Shown here piece by piece: positions 29,081 to 38,084 of a stretch of DNA of 38,961 nt (the stretch's first letter is position 1; every line of letters begins with the position of its first letter). This stretch comes from Nocardioides sp. (lineage in GTDB: Bacteria > Actinomycetota > Actinomycetes > Propionibacteriales > Nocardioidaceae). The stretch lies in NCBI RefSeq assembly GCF_030149505.1, contig NZ_JASBRN010000005.1, forward strand, positions 1 to 38,961, given 5' to 3'. The notes below the pieces were generated by a model. It was not told the DNA's origin. It saw only the letters and a list, made by a program, of their open reading frames with translations, and did no database searches. Both the position numbers and the translations under genes were made by a program.

Positions 29081-32000
29081 TCATGCCGGCTCCTGCTCGC
29101 GGAGGCGCTGGCTGATGACGGCCGAGACACCGTCGCCGCGCATGGTGACGCCGTAGAGCGCGTCGCCGACCTCCATCGTGCGCTTCTGGTGGGTGATGAC
29201 GAGCAGCTGGGAGTTTTCCCGCAGCTCCTCGTAGATCTGGAGGAGGCGGCCGAGGTTGGTGTCGTCGAGCGCGGCCTCGACCTCGTCGAGGATGTAGAAG
29301 GGGCTGGGCCGGGCCTTGAAGAGGGCCACCAGGAAGGCCACGGCCACCAGCGAGCGCTCACCGCCGGAGAGCAGCGAGAGCCGCTTGACCTTCTTGCCGG
29401 GCGGACGGGCCTCGACCTCGACACCGGTGGAGAGCATGTTGTCGGGGTCGGTCAGCACGAGCCGGCCCTCGCCGCCCGGGAAGAGCCGGGCGAAGGTGGC
29501 GTCGAAGGCCTTCTCGACGTCGGCGTAGGCCTCGCGGAAGACCTGCTCGACCCGGTCGTCGACGTCCTTGACGATGTCGAGGAGGTCCTTGCGGGTGCGG
29601 CGCAGGTCCTCGAGCTGCTCGGAGAGGAACTGGTGGCGCTCCTCGAGCGCGGAGAACTCCTCCAGCGCCAGGGGGTTCACCTTGCCGAGCATCGACAGGG
29701 CGCGCTCGGCGGCCTTGAGCCGCTTGACCTGCTCCTCGCGGACGAACGGCACCGTGCGCGGAGCCGCGTCACCGTCCTCGCCGTCCTCGCCGGCGGCGCC
29801 CGGCTCGGCGCCCGCTGCGTCGAGCAGCGGCACGAGCTGGTCGGGGCCGTAGTCGGCGACGAGGGCGTCGGGCTCGAGCCCGAGCTCCTCGAGGGTGCGG
29901 TTCTCGAGCTGCTCGATCCGCATCCGCTGCTGGGTGCGTGCGACCTCGTCGCGGTGGACCGAGGAGACGAGCTCCTCGTGCTCCTTGGCGAGCTCGCGCA
30001 GGCGCGCGCGGACCTCGCGCAGCTCCTCCTCGCGACCGCGGCGGGCCTCCTCCACGGCGGCGCGGGCGTCCGCGGCCGCCTGGACGGAGACCTCGAGCCG
30101 GTGCAGGACGTAGGTGGTGGCGGCGGCGACCGCCTCGGCGGCACGCCCCTCGCGGATCACCTGGGCGCGCCGGGCCGCGGCCTGGGCCCGGGCGTCGCGC
30201 TCCTTGGCGGCACTGCGGCGCAGCCCGTCGGCGCGACCGTGCAGGGCCCGGGCCCGCTCCTCGGAGGTGCGCAGCGCGAGCCGCGCGTCCATCTCGGCCT
30301 GGCGGGCGGCGCGCGCGGCCTCCGCGAGCTCCTCGCGCACGCCGGTGTCCGGCTCCTCCTCGGGTGTCTGCTCCGCGGCCGCGAGGCGCTCCTCGAGCTC
30401 CGCGAGCCCCGCGACGGCCTGCTCGCGGGCCTCCTCGGCCCGGGCGATGGCCTGCTCGAGCCGCTCGGCCTCGCCCCGTGCGGCGCGGGCCTGCGAGCCG
30501 TGCTGGCCCAGCTCCTCGGCGACAGCGGCCAGCGTGGCGTCGGACTCGTGGAGCCGGGCGAGCGCCACGTCGACCCGCTTGGTCGCCTCGTGCCGCTCGG
30601 CCTCGAGCCGGCTGGTCTCGAAGGCGGCCCGCTCCCCCGCGGCCACCGCCTCCGCGAGCGCGGCCTCGGCCTCCTCGACGGCGGCCTGGATCTCCAGCAG
30701 GCTCGGCTGGTCGCTGGAGCCGCCGGAGACGAAGCGTGCGCCCAGCAGGTCGCCCTCGGCGGTGACGGCCGTGACCGACGGCTCCGCGGCGACGAGCGCG
30801 CGCGCGGCGGTGAGGTCCTCGACGACGGCGACCCGGTCGAGCAGGGCCGAGACGGCCGGCTGCAGCTCCGCGCTGCACTCCACCACGTCCACGGCCCACT
30901 GGGCTGCGGCGGGCAGGGCCGGCCAGTCACCGGCGTCGGGCAGGTCGGGGCCGGCGGCCAGCAACAGCGCCGCCCGCCCCAGGTCGTTGCCCTTGAGGTG
31001 GCCCAGCGCGGCCAGCGCGGCCTCGGGGTCGCGCACGGCAACGGCGTCGGCGGCCGACCCGAGGGCGGCGGCGACCGCGGCCTCGTGACCGTGCTGCACC
31101 GAGAGCAGGGCGGCGATCGAGCCCAGGACGCCGGGCAGCTCGTCGGTGGCGGCCAGCAGCGCGCCGGCGCCGTCCTTGCGGGCGAGGCCGAGCTCGAGGG
31201 CGTCCTTGCGGGCGGTGAGCGTGTGGCGGTCGCGGTCGGCCTGCTGGGCCTGGTCACGCACGACGGCCAGTCGCTCCTCGACGTCGTCGAGCAGGGCCGC
31301 GGCCTCCTCGTGCTCGGCGTCCAGGCCCTCCTCGCCGGCGTCGAGGCCGGCGACCTTGGTCTCCAGCGCGGTGAAGGCCATCTGCGCCCGCTCGGCCCGG
31401 GTGAGGGCCTCCTCCCTGGCGTGCCGCAGCCGGGCGACCTCCTCGTCGGCACCGGCGGCGCGCGACTTCAGCGCGTTGACCTGGCCGTGGAGGCGGGCGA
31501 GTCCCTCGCGCCGGTCGGCGGCGGCTCGCTGGAGGCCGGAGATGCGGCGCTCCTCCTCGGCCGCTGCGTCCTCGGCGGTCTTGCGAGCCGTGACGGCGGC
31601 GTCGAGGGCGGCGCGACTGGTGTCGACCTCGATCCCGATCAGCCGCTCCTGCTCCGCGACCCGGTCGGCCTCCGCCTCGAGCTGGTCGGGGTCGCGCCCC
31701 GAGGCGGTCTCCACGACCGCGCTGCCGGAGGCGTTGCGGATGCGCTCCGCGGCCAGCGACTGGGTGCCGCGCAGGCGCTCGCGCAGCCCGGACAGGGAGT
31801 ACCAGGTGTCCTGGGCGGCAGACAGCGCCGGCAGGTCCTCGCGCAGGGCGGCCTCCAGCGCGGCCTCGGCCTCGCGGGCGGCGGCGATCGCCTGCTCCAC
31901 CTCCTCGCGGCGGGCCACGAGCAGGGACTCGTCGGCCATCTCCTGCTCCAGCGCCGTGCGGGCACGGACCAGGTCGTCGGCCAGCAGACGGGCACGGGCG

Positions 32001-32671
32001 TCGCGGACGTCGGCCTGGACGGTGGCGGCGCGGCGGGCCACCTCGGCCTGGCGACCCAGCGGCTTGAGCTGGCGACGGATCTCCGAGAGCAGATCGTTCA
32101 GACGGGTGAGGTTGCCCTCGCACGCGTCCAGCTTCCGCAGCGCCTTCTCCTTGCGCTTGCGGTGCTTCAAGACGCCCGCGGCCTCCTCGATGAAGCCGCG
32201 GCGGTCCTCCGGGGTGGCGTGCAGGATCGAGTCGAGCTGGCCCTGGCCGACGATAACGTGCATCTCGCGACCGATGCCGGAGTCGCTCAGCAGCTCCTGC
32301 ACGTCCAGCAGCCGGCACGGGGTGCCGTTGATGGCGTACTCCGAGCCGCCGGAGCGGAACATCGTGCGGCTGATCGTCACCTCGGCGTACTCGATCGGGA
32401 GCGCGCCGTCGGAGTTGTCGATGGTCAGCAGCACCTCGGCCCGGCCCAGGGGCGGGCGGCCGGAGGTGCCGGCGAAGATGACGTCGTCCATCTTGCCGCC
32501 GCGCAGGCTCTTGGCGCTGGCCTCGCCCATCACCCAGGCGAGGGCGTCGACGACGTTGGACTTGCCCGACCCGTTGGGTCCGACGATGCAGGTGATGCCG
32601 GGCTCGAGCTGCAGCGTCGTGGAGGACGCGAAGGACTTGAACCCCTTGAGGGTCAGGCTCTTCAGGTACAA
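29081..32671 (-). CDS. smc: Chromosome segregation protein Smc
   Basis: Smc is the ATPase of the Smc-ScpAB condensin, which organises and segregates the chromosome. The 1196-residue product has the N-terminal ATPase head with MYLKSLTLKGFKSFA and Walker A GPNGSGKSN at 31-39, long coiled coils rich in Glu/Ala/Arg (about 165-500 and 690-1010), a hinge domain around 510-680, and the C-terminal head with LSGGERS near 1101 and Walker B FYILDEVEAALDDTN near 1126. Q-loop QGQLDSILHATPEDRR is present. The start is TTG 32671 with GGGAG 6 nt upstream, exactly where the family N-terminus begins. ScpA/ScpB are not in the window. The plus-strand open frame opposite it is not a gene. Confidence 0.98.
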   Translation of the reverse strand: MYLKSLTLKGFKSFASSTTLQLEPGITCIVGPNGSGKSNVVDALAWVMGEASAKSLRGGKMDDVIFAGTSGRPPLGRAEVLLTIDNSDGALPIEYAEVTISRTMFRSGGSEYAINGTPCRLLDVQELLSDSGIGREMHVIVGQGQLDSILHATPEDRRGFIEEAAGVLKHRKRKEKALRKLDACEGNLTRLNDLLSEIRRQLKPLGRQAEVARRAATVQADVRDARARLLADDLVRARTALEQEMADESLLVARREEVEQAIAAAREAEAALEAALREDLPALSAAQDTWYSLSGLRERLRGTQSLAAERIRNASGSAVVETASGRDPDQLEAEADRVAEQERLIGIEVDTSRAALDAAVTARKTAEDAAAEEERRISGLQRAAADRREGLARLHGQVNALKSRAAGADEEVARLRHAREEALTRAERAQMAFTALETKVAGLDAGEEGLDAEHEEAAALLDDVEERLAVVRDQAQQADRDRHTLTARKDALELGLARKDGAGALLAATDELPGVLGSIAALLSVQHGHEAAVAAALGSAADAVAVRDPEAALAALGHLKGNDLGRAALLLAAGPDLPDAGDWPALPAAAQWAVDVVECSAELQPAVSALLDRVAVVEDLTAARALVAAEPSVTAVTAEGDLLGARFVSGGSSDQPSLLEIQAAVEEAEAALAEAVAAGERAAFETSRLEAERHEATKRVDVALARLHESDATLAAVAEELGQHGSQARAARGEAERLEQAIARAEEAREQAVAGLAELEERLAAAEQTPEEEPDTGVREELAEAARAARQAEMDARLALRTSEERARALHGRADGLRRSAAKERDARAQAAARRAQVIREGRAAEAVAAATTYVLHRLEVSVQAAADARAAVEEARRGREEELREVRARLRELAKEHEELVSSVHRDEVARTQQRMRIEQLENRTLEELGLEPDALVADYGPDQLVPLLDAAGAEPGAAGEDGEDGDAAPRTVPFVREEQVKRLKAAERALSMLGKVNPLALEEFSALEERHQFLSEQLEDLRRTRKDLLDIVKDVDDRVEQVFREAYADVEKAFDATFARLFPGGEGRLVLTDPDNMLSTGVEVEARPPGKKVKRLSLLSGGERSLVAVAFLVALFKARPSPFYILDEVEAALDDTNLGRLLQIYEELRENSQLLVITHQKRTMEVGDALYGVTMRGDGVSAVISQRLREQEPA

Positions 32672-32730
32672 CGCACGCTCCCGGGGCCGGCTCGATGGCG
32701 CGGGCCGTCGGGGCGCGCGCGGCGCTCACC

Positions 32731-34098
32731 CTACTGCGTGGCGGTCCCGGCGCCCGGCTGTTCGGCGTCCGGGTGCGGACGGGGCGCCACCGCGTCGGCC
32801 ACGGCGCCCCCGACGGGGCTGCCGGGGCTGACAGGGCCGTCGAGGGCCTCCGGGTCCTGGGCGTCGGCGTGGGCGATGTGGGAGAGCTGGCCCCAGATGA
32901 GCACCACGAGCAGCGCGGAGCCGACGAAGGCGAACCAGAACGGCGCGGTGACGCCGTACGCCTGGGCCAGCGCCCCGCCCAGCAGTCCGCCCGAGACCAG
33001 CCCGGCGAAGCAGCCGAGCAGGTAGACCCCGCCCACCCGACCCTGCAGCGCCGTCGGCACGGCCCGCTGCTGGATGGTGATGGAGGTGGTGCCCCAGATG
33101 AACGCGTGGGCGCCGAAGACGAAGAAGATCGCCAGCGCCACCACGGGCGAGGTCGTGAGGGCCAGCCCGAGGTGGGTGAGGGTCTCCAGGACCAGGCCGA
33201 TCCGCATGAGGTCGCCGAGGCTCACCCGCCGAGTGATCCAGCCGTACGCCGCGGTGCCGGCCAGTCCCCCGACCGCGCCGACCGTGGTGATCAGGCCGAA
33301 GCCGACCTCGCCCATCCCGAGCCGCTCGGTGGCGTAGAGCACCAGCACCGACCAGGCGGCGCCGAAGGTCAGGTTGAAGACCGTGAGCGTGAGGACGAGC
33401 GTCCGCACGGCCGCGTGGTGCCACACCCACCGGAAGCCCTCGACCACGTCGTGCAGCACGTGGGAGGAGGTCTCCGGGTCCCGGCCGTGGTCCGGCAGCC
33501 GCACGCGCGCGATGGTCGCGATCGCGGCGAGCACCAACAGGCCCTGCGCGAGGAAGGGCACCGCGGTGCCGGCCGCGAAGAGCAGTGCGCCGACAGGCGG
33601 GCCCGCGAGCTGGTTGAAGGTGATCAGGCCGGTCTGGATCCGGGCGTTGCCGACCGCGAGGTCGTCGCGGTGCACCAGCATCGGCAGCAGCGTCTGGGAG
33701 GCGTTGTCGGCGAAGGTCTCCGCCGTGCCGAGCAGGAAGAGCGCGACGAGCACCACGGCGATCGAGACGGTGCCGGTCAGGATGCTCGCGGCGAGCAGCC
33801 CGAGCACGCCCACCCGCACCAGGTCCACGCAGACCACCAGCACCCGCCGGTCGACCCGGTCCGTGACCACGCCGGCGGGCAGCGCGAAGAGCAGCTTCGG
33901 CAGCCACTGCAGGGTGGCGGCCATCGCGATGAGGAAGGGCGAGTCGGTCTGCTGGGCGACCAGCAGCGGGCCGGCGGCGATCGCCAGGCCGTCACCGAGG
34001 TTGCCCACCCACACCGAGGACAGCAGCCAGCGGAAGTCCCGGCCGAGCCGCGCGGGTGCGACGACCTCGCCGACCCTGGTCCCCCACCCCGTGCTCAC
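32731..34098 (-). CDS. MFS transporter (DHA3/EntS-like)
   Basis: Major facilitator proteins move small molecules by proton-coupled transport; this subtype (MFS_3-like) often exports drugs or siderophores. The 455-residue product has about twelve membrane helices between residues 20 and 405. The conserved loop 2-3 motif is seen as ALPAGVVTDRVDRRVLVV, and a second half begins around FNLTFGAAWSVLVLYATERLG. The last 45 residues (SHIAHADAQDPEALDG...) are cytoplasmic and not part of the transporter fold. The GTG at 34098 has no ribosome site, but TAGCCT lies 9 nt upstream at 34108-34113. Substrate cannot be told from sequence. Confidence 0.9.
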   Translation of the reverse strand: MSTGWGTRVGEVVAPARLGRDFRWLLSSVWVGNLGDGLAIAAGPLLVAQQTDSPFLIAMAATLQWLPKLLFALPAGVVTDRVDRRVLVVCVDLVRVGVLGLLAASILTGTVSIAVVLVALFLLGTAETFADNASQTLLPMLVHRDDLAVGNARIQTGLITFNQLAGPPVGALLFAAGTAVPFLAQGLLVLAAIATIARVRLPDHGRDPETSSHVLHDVVEGFRWVWHHAAVRTLVLTLTVFNLTFGAAWSVLVLYATERLGMGEVGFGLITTVGAVGGLAGTAAYGWITRRVSLGDLMRIGLVLETLTHLGLALTTSPVVALAIFFVFGAHAFIWGTTSITIQQRAVPTALQGRVGGVYLLGCFAGLVSGGLLGGALAQAYGVTAPFWFAFVGSALLVVLIWGQLSHIAHADAQDPEALDGPVSPGSPVGGAVADAVAPRPHPDAEQPGAGTATQ

Positions 34099-34107
34099 GA
34101 GGACGGG

Positions 34108-34113
34108 AGGCTA
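34108..34113 (-). promoter_or_regulatory. Possible -10 box for the MFS gene
   Basis: TAGCCT on the minus strand, 9 nt before the GTG at 34098, would give a near-leaderless transcript. There is no Shine-Dalgarno. The spacing is longer than the 6 nt seen at lepB, ffh and the amidohydrolase gene. Confidence 0.35.
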
Positions 34114-34127
34114 GCCCGTGGGGGTAC

Positions 34128-34156
34128 GTCGGCGCGCGGGAGTTTCCGCCGCCGAC
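34128..34156 (-). terminator. Hairpin after the LVIVD-repeat gene
   Basis: GTCGGCG (34128-34134) pairs with CGCCGAC (34150-34156), and after one bulged base GCGG (34136-34139) pairs with CCGC (34146-34149), an 11-bp stem with a 6-nt loop. It starts 28 bases past the stop of the exported protein gene. Confidence 0.55.
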
Positions 34157-34183
34157 CTGGTCCCGCGGCTGCCGATCGAGGCC

Positions 34184-35752
34184 TCAGCCGCGCGCGAGCT
34201 CGACCCGGCGCCGTACCCGACCCAGCCCGAGCGCCAGCAGCGCGGCCCCGCCGACCAGGGCCAGCGGCGTGCTGCCGGACTCGAGCCGCTCCGTGGGGCC
34301 TGTGGCCGAGGCCAGACGCAGGGCACCGCCCCCGGCGCCGGTGACGTCGACGGTGTAGACATCCAGCCCGCGCAGCAGGTCGATGGCGTAGACGACGTTG
34401 GTGTCGCGGGCGGTCGCGACACCGTCCTCGTAGACCGGGACCCACAGGGCGTCCCAGACCTCCGAGGCGCCCCAGATCGCGTGGGCGTAGGCACGGATGT
34501 CGCGTGGGTCGGTGACGTCGAGGACCTGGAGGCCGCCGCCGTAGAAGCCGACCGCCACCAGTCCGCCGGCGCGGTAGTCGAACCAGTGCGAGGAGCAGAA
34601 GGTGCCCCGGGGCAGCGGGAAGGTGCCAAGGTCGGCGAGCTCGACCTTGTCCAGCGGCACGATGCTGCCCGGCTTGCCGTCCAGCCGCTTGACCCACCAG
34701 GTCTGGAAGGAACCGGCGAGGGCGCAGTCGGTCTGCTCGTAGTCCTCCTCGGTCACCAGCAGCACGTTGCCGTTCTTGAGCGAGGGCTCGGCGCCCGGCT
34801 CGAAGCGCTTCGCGTTCGGACGGAACGAGTTGTGGTGGATGAAGTCGTTGTAGCCCTCGAAGTCCGGGTCCTCGCCCTGGCCGGCGAGGCCCGTGGTGGC
34901 GAGCAGCCGCGGCCGGGCGGGCTTGCGGGTCGACCACATGGAGGAGCCGTCGAAGCCCGTGTGGGTGCCGACGCCGGCGGCGTCGAAGTTCCACTTGTGG
35001 CCCGCGGTCGGCGAGGCGAAGGCCTGGAGGCCGTCGGCCTCCTCGTCACCGTCGACCTCCCGCGGCGCGTCGAGGTCGCGCAGGTCGAAGACCGAGAAGG
35101 TGCCGCTCCCGGAGTCGCCCGCGGAGTAGGCGTAGCGGCACTGGGCGCCGTCGACGCACGCCACGGTGTGGGTGCTGGTGAGGCCGGGCGCGCTGGCCGT
35201 GATGGTCGGGGCGGTGGGGTCGGTGACGTCGACGATGCTCAGCTGGCCGCCGCCCGCGTTCACGTGCTCGGGCTGGGTGGGGGCGGCAGCGACGAGGTCG
35301 ACCCCGACCAGCACGAAGCGACGGACCCCCTCGCGGGTGCGGCGCTCACCGCAGGTCATCGCCTCGTTCTCGAACAGCGCCTGCGGCAGGACCCCGGTGA
35401 GCGTGGGGCTCAGCGGGTCGCTGACGTCGTAGACCCGGATCGAGTCGACGCCGCTGGTGACGAGGACCGGCGCCGAGCGCATGAAGCACCCGGAGATCGC
35501 CAGCTGAGACGGGTTCGCCCCGACGTGCTCGATGTCGTCGGACATGATCAGCCCGGCGCTGGCGGAGCCGGCACCGGCACGGCCGGCGAGCCGGTCGCGG
35601 GCGGCCTCACCGCCACCGTCGGCCGCGGCGGGCGAGACGAGCGCGAGGGTCGCCACGGGCGTCGCGAGGGCCGCGCAGGCCAGGGCCGCGAGCGCGCGGC
35701 GGCCGGCCGACGGCGTACGACGGGAGGTGCTGGAGGGTCGCAGGAGGGTCAC
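34184..35752 (-). CDS. Exported LVIVD-repeat beta-propeller-like protein
   Basis: LVIVD repeats form beta-propeller-like surface proteins of unknown role. The 522-residue product starts with a Tat- or Sec-like signal region (RRTPSAGRRALAALACAALATPVATLALVSPAAADG), then repeats of the type VDSIRVYDVSDPLSPTLTG, GQLSIVDVTDPTAPTIT, GTFSVFDLRDLDAPREVDG and GLQVLDVTDPRDIRAYAHA, each carrying the V-x-DVxDPxxP core. A C-terminal hydrophobic segment (STPLALVGGAALLALGLG) followed by RVRRR could anchor it in the membrane; there is no LPxTG. Two cysteine pairs may form disulfides. The GTG at 35752 has no clear ribosome site, so the start is only moderately secure. Partners and ligand are unknown. Confidence 0.82.
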   Translation of the reverse strand: MTLLRPSSTSRRTPSAGRRALAALACAALATPVATLALVSPAAADGGGEAARDRLAGRAGAGSASAGLIMSDDIEHVGANPSQLAISGCFMRSAPVLVTSGVDSIRVYDVSDPLSPTLTGVLPQALFENEAMTCGERRTREGVRRFVLVGVDLVAAAPTQPEHVNAGGGQLSIVDVTDPTAPTITASAPGLTSTHTVACVDGAQCRYAYSAGDSGSGTFSVFDLRDLDAPREVDGDEEADGLQAFASPTAGHKWNFDAAGVGTHTGFDGSSMWSTRKPARPRLLATTGLAGQGEDPDFEGYNDFIHHNSFRPNAKRFEPGAEPSLKNGNVLLVTEEDYEQTDCALAGSFQTWWVKRLDGKPGSIVPLDKVELADLGTFPLPRGTFCSSHWFDYRAGGLVAVGFYGGGLQVLDVTDPRDIRAYAHAIWGASEVWDALWVPVYEDGVATARDTNVVYAIDLLRGLDVYTVDVTGAGGGALRLASATGPTERLESGSTPLALVGGAALLALGLGRVRRRVELARG

Positions 35753-35766
35753 GACGCGATCAACGA

Positions 35767-35781
35767 CGGGGCCCGGCCCCG
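35767..35781 (-). terminator. Small GC hairpin between the coiled-coil gene and the LVIVD gene
   Basis: CGGGGC (35767-35772) pairs with GCCCCG (35776-35781) around a 3-nt loop, 22 bases past the coiled-coil gene stop. Short and GC-only, so a weak call. Confidence 0.3.
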
Positions 35782-35803
35782 GTCACGCGCCGTGGGAGCA
35801 GCC

Positions 35804-36007
35804 TCAGACGGGCTGCATCTCCTTGCGCGGCTGCAGCGGGGCGATCAGCTCGGCCGCCTGGGCCGCCACGAGGCGGTCGTTCTCTGCGGCGAGCGTGGTC
35901 ACGAGGGCCTCGAGCTCGCTGACCCGGTTGCGCAGACGCGCGTTCTCGGTGACGAGTCGGGCGTCCCGCAGGTCGCTGTGCATGTAGCCGAGCAGCGCCT
36001 TGGCCAT
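35804..36007 (-). CDS. Small conserved coiled-coil protein (MAKALLG type)
   Basis: The 67-residue product MAKALLGYMHSDLRDARLVTENARLRNRVSELEALVTTLAAENDRL... is a short helix-turn of about 45 residues with heptad spacing of Leu/Val, so a coiled coil. Actinobacteria carry a widely conserved small protein with the MAKALLG start and such a helix; its function is unknown. The ATG at 36007 has GGAAGG 8 nt upstream; the frame is open to 36496 without support. There is no signal peptide or membrane helix, so it is cytoplasmic. It is followed by the exported LVIVD gene after a small hairpin. Confidence 0.75.
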   Translation of the reverse strand: MAKALLGYMHSDLRDARLVTENARLRNRVSELEALVTTLAAENDRLVAAQAAELIAPLQPRKEMQPV

Positions 36008-36122
36008 GAGGGAACCTTCCAGACAACAGTGGTGGGGTGACGAGATCGGGCCAGGAGACCCGGGGGTGGGTCCAGTATCCGGACCGTCTCTCAGGATCGC
36101 ACCGGACACCGGTCCGGTCAAA

Positions 36123-36144
36123 CCGGCCGGGAGCCCCCGGCTGG
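36123..36144 (-). terminator. Hairpin after mutM
   Basis: GCCGGG (36126-36131) pairs with CCCGGC (36136-36141) around a 4-nt loop, with two more pairs outside one mismatch (36123-36124 with 36143-36144). It begins 40 bases past the mutM stop and would end the DUF177-rpmF-rnc-mutM transcript. The rest of 36008-36183 shows no further gene. Confidence 0.5.
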
Positions 36145-36183
36145 ACCGGTCTGCGCAGCCCTCCCGCAAGCGGTCGGAGCGAC

Positions 36184-37050
36184 TCAGCGAGGGGCGCTGC
36201 GCCGGCGCGGGACGGGCTGGCAGCCGGGGCAGAAGAACGAGGACCGGTTCATGAAGGCGACCCGCCGGATGGGACGGGCGCAGCGGTCGCACGGCTCGCC
36301 CTCCCGGCCGTAGGCGTGCAGGGAGCGGTCGAAGTAGCCGGACTCGCCGTTGACGTTGACGTAGAGCGCGTCGAACGAGGTGCCGCCCTGAGCCAGGGCG
36401 TCGGTCATGACGTCCCGCGCGTGCCCGAACAGCTCGACCACCTGGGCTCGGGTGAGCCGGTCGCCGGGCCGCTCGCCGTGCACACGGGCCCGCCACAGCG
36501 CCTCGTCGGCGTAGATGTTGCCGATGCCCGAGACGAGGTTCTGGTCCAGCAGCTGCCGCTTGATCGCCACCGTGCGCCCGCGCACCCGGCGCACGACGTC
36601 GTCGAGGTCGAAGAGCGGGTCGAGGGGGTCGCGCCCGATGTGGGCGATCTCCGGGGGCAGCACCGCTCCCCCGGACGAGACCAGGAGCCCACCGAACATC
36701 CGCTGGTCCACGAAGTGCAGGTGACGTCCCTCGGCGGCGCCCTCCAGACGCAGCCGGACGCGCAGGTGCCGCTCGGGCTCCGCGCCGTCGGGCTGGACGA
36801 GCAGCTGCCCGCTCATGCCGAGGTGGGCCAGCAGCGCGTCTGCGTCGTCGAGGGCGAGCCAGAGGTACTTCCCGCGGCGCCGGGCCTCGGTCAGGGTGCG
36901 CCCGACGAGGGCGGCGGCGAACCCCTCGGGGCCGCGTGGGTCGCGGCGCACCGGGCGCGGGTGCAGGACGTCGACCCCGACCACGCGGGCGCCCAGGACG
37001 TGGCGCTCCAGGCCGGCCCGGACGACCTCGACCTCGGGGAGCTCGGGCAC
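36184..37050 (-). CDS. mutM: Formamidopyrimidine-DNA glycosylase MutM
   Basis: MutM excises 8-oxoguanine and formamidopyrimidines from DNA and cuts the strand by beta,delta-elimination. The 288-residue product starts [20 protein letters not shown], placing catalytic Pro2 and Glu3 correctly after Met removal, then RRRGKYLW with Lys61, the helix-two-turn-helix [27 protein letters not shown], and the C-terminal zinc finger [25 protein letters not shown] chose GTG 37050, one base before the rnc stop, because the family N-terminus begins there; the open frame to 37143 would bury Pro2. It is probably coupled to rnc. Confidence 0.96.
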   Translation of the reverse strand: MPELPEVEVVRAGLERHVLGARVVGVDVLHPRPVRRDPRGPEGFAAALVGRTLTEARRRGKYLWLALDDADALLAHLGMSGQLLVQPDGAEPERHLRVRLRLEGAAEGRHLHFVDQRMFGGLLVSSGGAVLPPEIAHIGRDPLDPLFDLDDVVRRVRGRTVAIKRQLLDQNLVSGIGNIYADEALWRARVHGERPGDRLTRAQVVELFGHARDVMTDALAQGGTSFDALYVNVNGESGYFDRSLHAYGREGEPCDRCARPIRRVAFMNRSSFFCPGCQPVPRRRSAPR

Positions 37051-37051
37051 C

Positions 37052-37912
37052 TCAGTCGACGGTGGCGTCGGGAGTGCCGGTCGCGCCGGCGTCGACGGCC
37101 GCGGCAGCCGTGGCAGCGGCGTCGGTGGCGGGGTCATCGACACCGAGGGCGGCCACGATCTCGCCGTACGCCGTCTCGGCCGCAGCCTGCTCGGCCTCCT
37201 TCTTCGACCGGCCGGTGCCGTTGCCGTAGAGCTGGTCGCCGACGCGGACCTGCGCGGTGAAGGTCTTCATGTGGTCGGGGCCGCTGTCCTCGATGACGTA
37301 CTCCGGCACCCCGAGCGAGTGCTCGGCCGAGAGCTCCTGGAGGGAGGTCTTCCAGTCCAGGCCGGCGCCCATGGCCGAGGCGGCCTCGATGAGCGGGTCG
37401 AAGAGGCGGTGCACCACCTGGGCGGAGGTCTCGAAGCCGCCGCCGGACAGGTGCACGGCACCGATGACGGCCTCGACGGTGTCGGAGAGGATCGAGGCCT
37501 TCTGGCGACCGCCGGTCGCCTCCTCACCCCGGCCCAGCTTCACGTGCTCGCCCAGCCCGATGGCGCGGCCGACCTCGGCCAGTGCGCGGGCGTTGACCAC
37601 GGCGGCGCGCAGCTTGGCCAGCCGGCCCTCGGAGAGGTCCGGGTGGGTGCGGTAGAGGGTCTCGGTCACGACGACGCCGAGCACGGAGTCACCGAGGAAC
37701 TCCAGGCGCTCGTTGGTCGGCAGACCGCCGTTCTCGTAGGCGAAGGAACGGTGCGTGAGGGCGCGGTCCAGCAGCTCGGGGTCCAGGAGGGGATCCCCGA
37801 GCGCGGACCGCAGCCCCGCGTAGGTGTCGATGGTGCCGGTCAGAGCAGGTCGGTCAGAGGACCTGGCGACGCTCGGCGCGAGCGCCGTACTGACCGCACT
37901 CGCCGCACGCAC
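37052..37912 (-). CDS. rnc: Ribonuclease III with uncertain start codon
   Basis: RNase III cuts double-stranded RNA in rRNA processing and mRNA turnover. The product has the signature [13 protein letters not shown] and the second catalytic segment [15 protein letters not shown], then a double-stranded RNA-binding domain ([27 protein letters not shown]...[16 protein letters not shown]), and an Ala/Asp-rich tail. The start is a problem: no ATG, GTG or TTG lies between the rpmF stop (37854) and the conserved core, so the nearest standard start is GTG 37912, giving 286 residues and a 59-base overlap with rpmF, in another frame. A GTG at 37933 overlaps more, and a non-standard start (CTG at 37843) is also possible. 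Function is certain; the 5' end is not. Confidence 0.9.
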   Translation of the reverse strand: MRAASAVSTALAPSVARSSDRPALTGTIDTYAGLRSALGDPLLDPELLDRALTHRSFAYENGGLPTNERLEFLGDSVLGVVVTETLYRTHPDLSEGRLAKLRAAVVNARALAEVGRAIGLGEHVKLGRGEEATGGRQKASILSDTVEAVIGAVHLSGGGFETSAQVVHRLFDPLIEAASAMGAGLDWKTSLQELSAEHSLGVPEYVIEDSGPDHMKTFTAQVRVGDQLYGNGTGRSKKEAEQAAAETAYGEIVAALGVDDPATDAAATAAAAVDAGATGTPDATVD

Positions 37913-38039
37913 GGTGCGGGAGGTGCTTGGCACCGCACGCGGGGTTCGCGCAGGTCACCAGGGTCGGCGCGCTGGTCTTCCACGCCGAACGACGGTGGCG
38001 GGTGTTGCTGCGCGACATCTTCCGCTTCGGGACAGCCAC
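37854..38039 (-). CDS. rpmF: 50S ribosomal protein L32
   Basis: L32 is a small zinc-binding large-subunit protein. The 61-residue product [51 protein letters not shown] has Cys30, Cys35, Cys45 and Cys48, a four-cysteine zinc site, so it is the zinc-dependent (C+) form. The basic N-terminus is the usual L32 start. The GTG at 38039 has AAGGAG 8 nt upstream. It follows DUF177 in the standard DUF177-rpmF order and overlaps the probable rnc start. A second, zinc-free L32 may exist elsewhere, which the window cannot show. Confidence 0.96.
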   Translation of the reverse strand: MAVPKRKMSRSNTRHRRSAWKTSAPTLVTCANPACGAKHLPHRACGECGQYGARAERRQVL

Positions 38040-38084
38040 TGTTCTTCTCCTTGTGTGGGGGCCGGATGGTTCCGACCCTCTCGC

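Noticed and set aside
28964..33025. A 1353-codon open frame on the plus strand opposite smc
   Set aside because: Its length is a by-product of high GC content and strongly biased third positions in smc. The translation is Gly/Leu/Arg/Ala-rich with no recognisable domain, and smc itself is certain.
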